Positions 63,692-64,000 of a stretch of 64,000 nt of DNA are shown here, one piece after another. The position numbers and the translations under genes are program-made. Every line of letters starts with the position of its first letter. Position 1 is the stretch's first letter. The notes beneath the pieces are model-generated. The model was given only the letters and a program-made list of their open reading frames with translations. It had not been told where the DNA came from and did no database searches. The DNA is from Acidimicrobiia bacterium (GTDB taxonomy: Bacteria; Actinomycetota; Acidimicrobiia; Acidimicrobiales; Bin134), in contig JAJEGM010000013.1 in the NCBI GenBank assembly GCA_022819825.1, positions 42,302 to 106,301 on the forward strand, written 5' to 3'.

Positions 63692-63866
63692 CTATTCCGG
63701 GTGAGGAGTTGAGAGCCATGCTCGGATGTCTGCTGTCAGCTTCTTGGCAGACATGTCAGGGCTAGATTGGCCGATGTCCCAGGAGATGGCGTCGATCCTG
63801 ATGTCTCCGACTTCCACGTAGTCGTTCGTTGCTTTGGAGTCGAACTCGATCACAATGCCCTTTGAG
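63692..63866 (-). pseudogene. 3' remnant of a gene cut by the IS end
   Basis: About 57 residues ending at a TAG, in protein-like sequence: GIVIEFDSKATNDY, then VEVGDIRIDAISWDIGQ and MSAKKLTADIRAWL. No start codon lies between it and the IS boundary near 63867. The original 5' part is presumably beyond the IS. Family is not recognised. Confidence 0.55.
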
Positions 63867-64000
63867 GGCTCTACGCGATGAAGCGGGGACGTCGGGTTCT
63901 GATTTTTGTGACGGGTTGAGTTTGGCCTGGTTTTCGTCCGGCGGCAAGCAGGATTCTGAGCCGGTAGTTGTGTAGGTTTCGGTAGCCTCGGGCTGAGCGT
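63867..64000 (-). mobile_element. partial insertion sequence, ISL3-like, running off the window
   Basis: The left boundary is near 63867, where GGCTCTACGCG resembles the GGCTCT-type ends of ISL3-family elements. The transposase stop is 4 bases in. The rest lies outside the window, so the opposite repeat and target duplication cannot be seen. The boundary is an inference. Confidence 0.55.
63871..64000 (-). CDS. transposase C-terminal fragment (ISL3-like)
   Basis: 43 residues, partial at its 5' end. ARGYRNLHNYRLRILLAAG is a typical C-terminal block of DDE transposases of the ISL3 type, followed by a basic tail (TRRPRFIA). The gene continues beyond the window. Whether it is active cannot be judged. 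Confidence 0.7.
   Translation of the reverse strand, partial: RSARGYRNLHNYRLRILLAAGRKPGQTQPVTKIRTRRPRFIA

Overview
The window looks like a chromosome segment of a high-GC actinobacterium, most likely class Acidimicrobiia (a class-level guess from gene content, not from a marker tree). Support comes from the two tiny actinobacterial ribosomal proteins of the bS22 and bL37 type, a GC-rich codon bias ending in C or G, an FtsB/DivIC-type protein behind enolase, and several degradative amidohydrolases, SDRs and CoA ligases. Nearly the whole sequence is coding, on both strands, with many 1-4 bp ATGA/GTGA overlaps.

Layout. 1-9.5 kb: a MacB/FtsX-type ABC exporter pair, a 1-Cys peroxiredoxin, an anchored acidic protein, a mini zinc-ribbon protein, a LysM lipoprotein, an NAD-kinase-fold protein, a D-aminoacylase-type amidohydrolase and a small hypothetical. 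9.5-23 kb: a nucleoside salvage and catabolism region. It holds upp, deoC, an aldehyde dehydrogenase followed by a catalytically empty truncated ALDH partner (possibly a split ALDH16), two HAD phosphatases, adenosine deaminase, pyrimidine-nucleoside phosphorylase, cytidine deaminase and a BmpA/Nup-type nucleoside ABC importer. Imported nucleosides can thus be deaminated, phosphorolysed and turned into bases plus deoxyribose-phosphate, which deoC splits to glyceraldehyde-3-phosphate and acetaldehyde for the ALDH. 23-28.5 kb: an SDR, a di-iron ferritin-like protein, a DCC-family protein overlapping bL37, YchF, DUF192, rsmI and a VOC protein.

28.55-35.27 kb: an accessory island. A C16 homopolymer precedes a 1360-residue secreted protein with about nine Fn3 domains and a lytic-transglycosylase-like C-terminus. 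A markedly AT-rich two-repeat lipoprotein follows. The large gene changes base composition three times along its length, which suggests mosaic assembly. 35.3-50 kb: a housekeeping block with metG, tatD, rsmA, ispE, bS22, tRNA-Gln, a truncated GlmU, prs, rplY, pth, mfd, a YabN/MazG protein, eno and ftsB/divIC. 50-62.5 kb: a catabolic region with four amidohydrolase-2 proteins, a cupin, a PaaK-like ligase, an ADP-forming acyl-CoA synthetase, SDRs, a J-domain protein, an MFS transporter and a CPBP protease. 62.5-64 kb: a HEPN/Abi_2-like gene, then a gene remnant cut by the end of an IS whose transposase C-terminus runs off the window.

The most unusual genome-wide signal is a set of short, mutually unrelated tandem duplications with a period near 20 bp or twice that (36-42 bp). 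Several include a stop codon and give rise to the next gene's start, ribosome-binding site or terminator.
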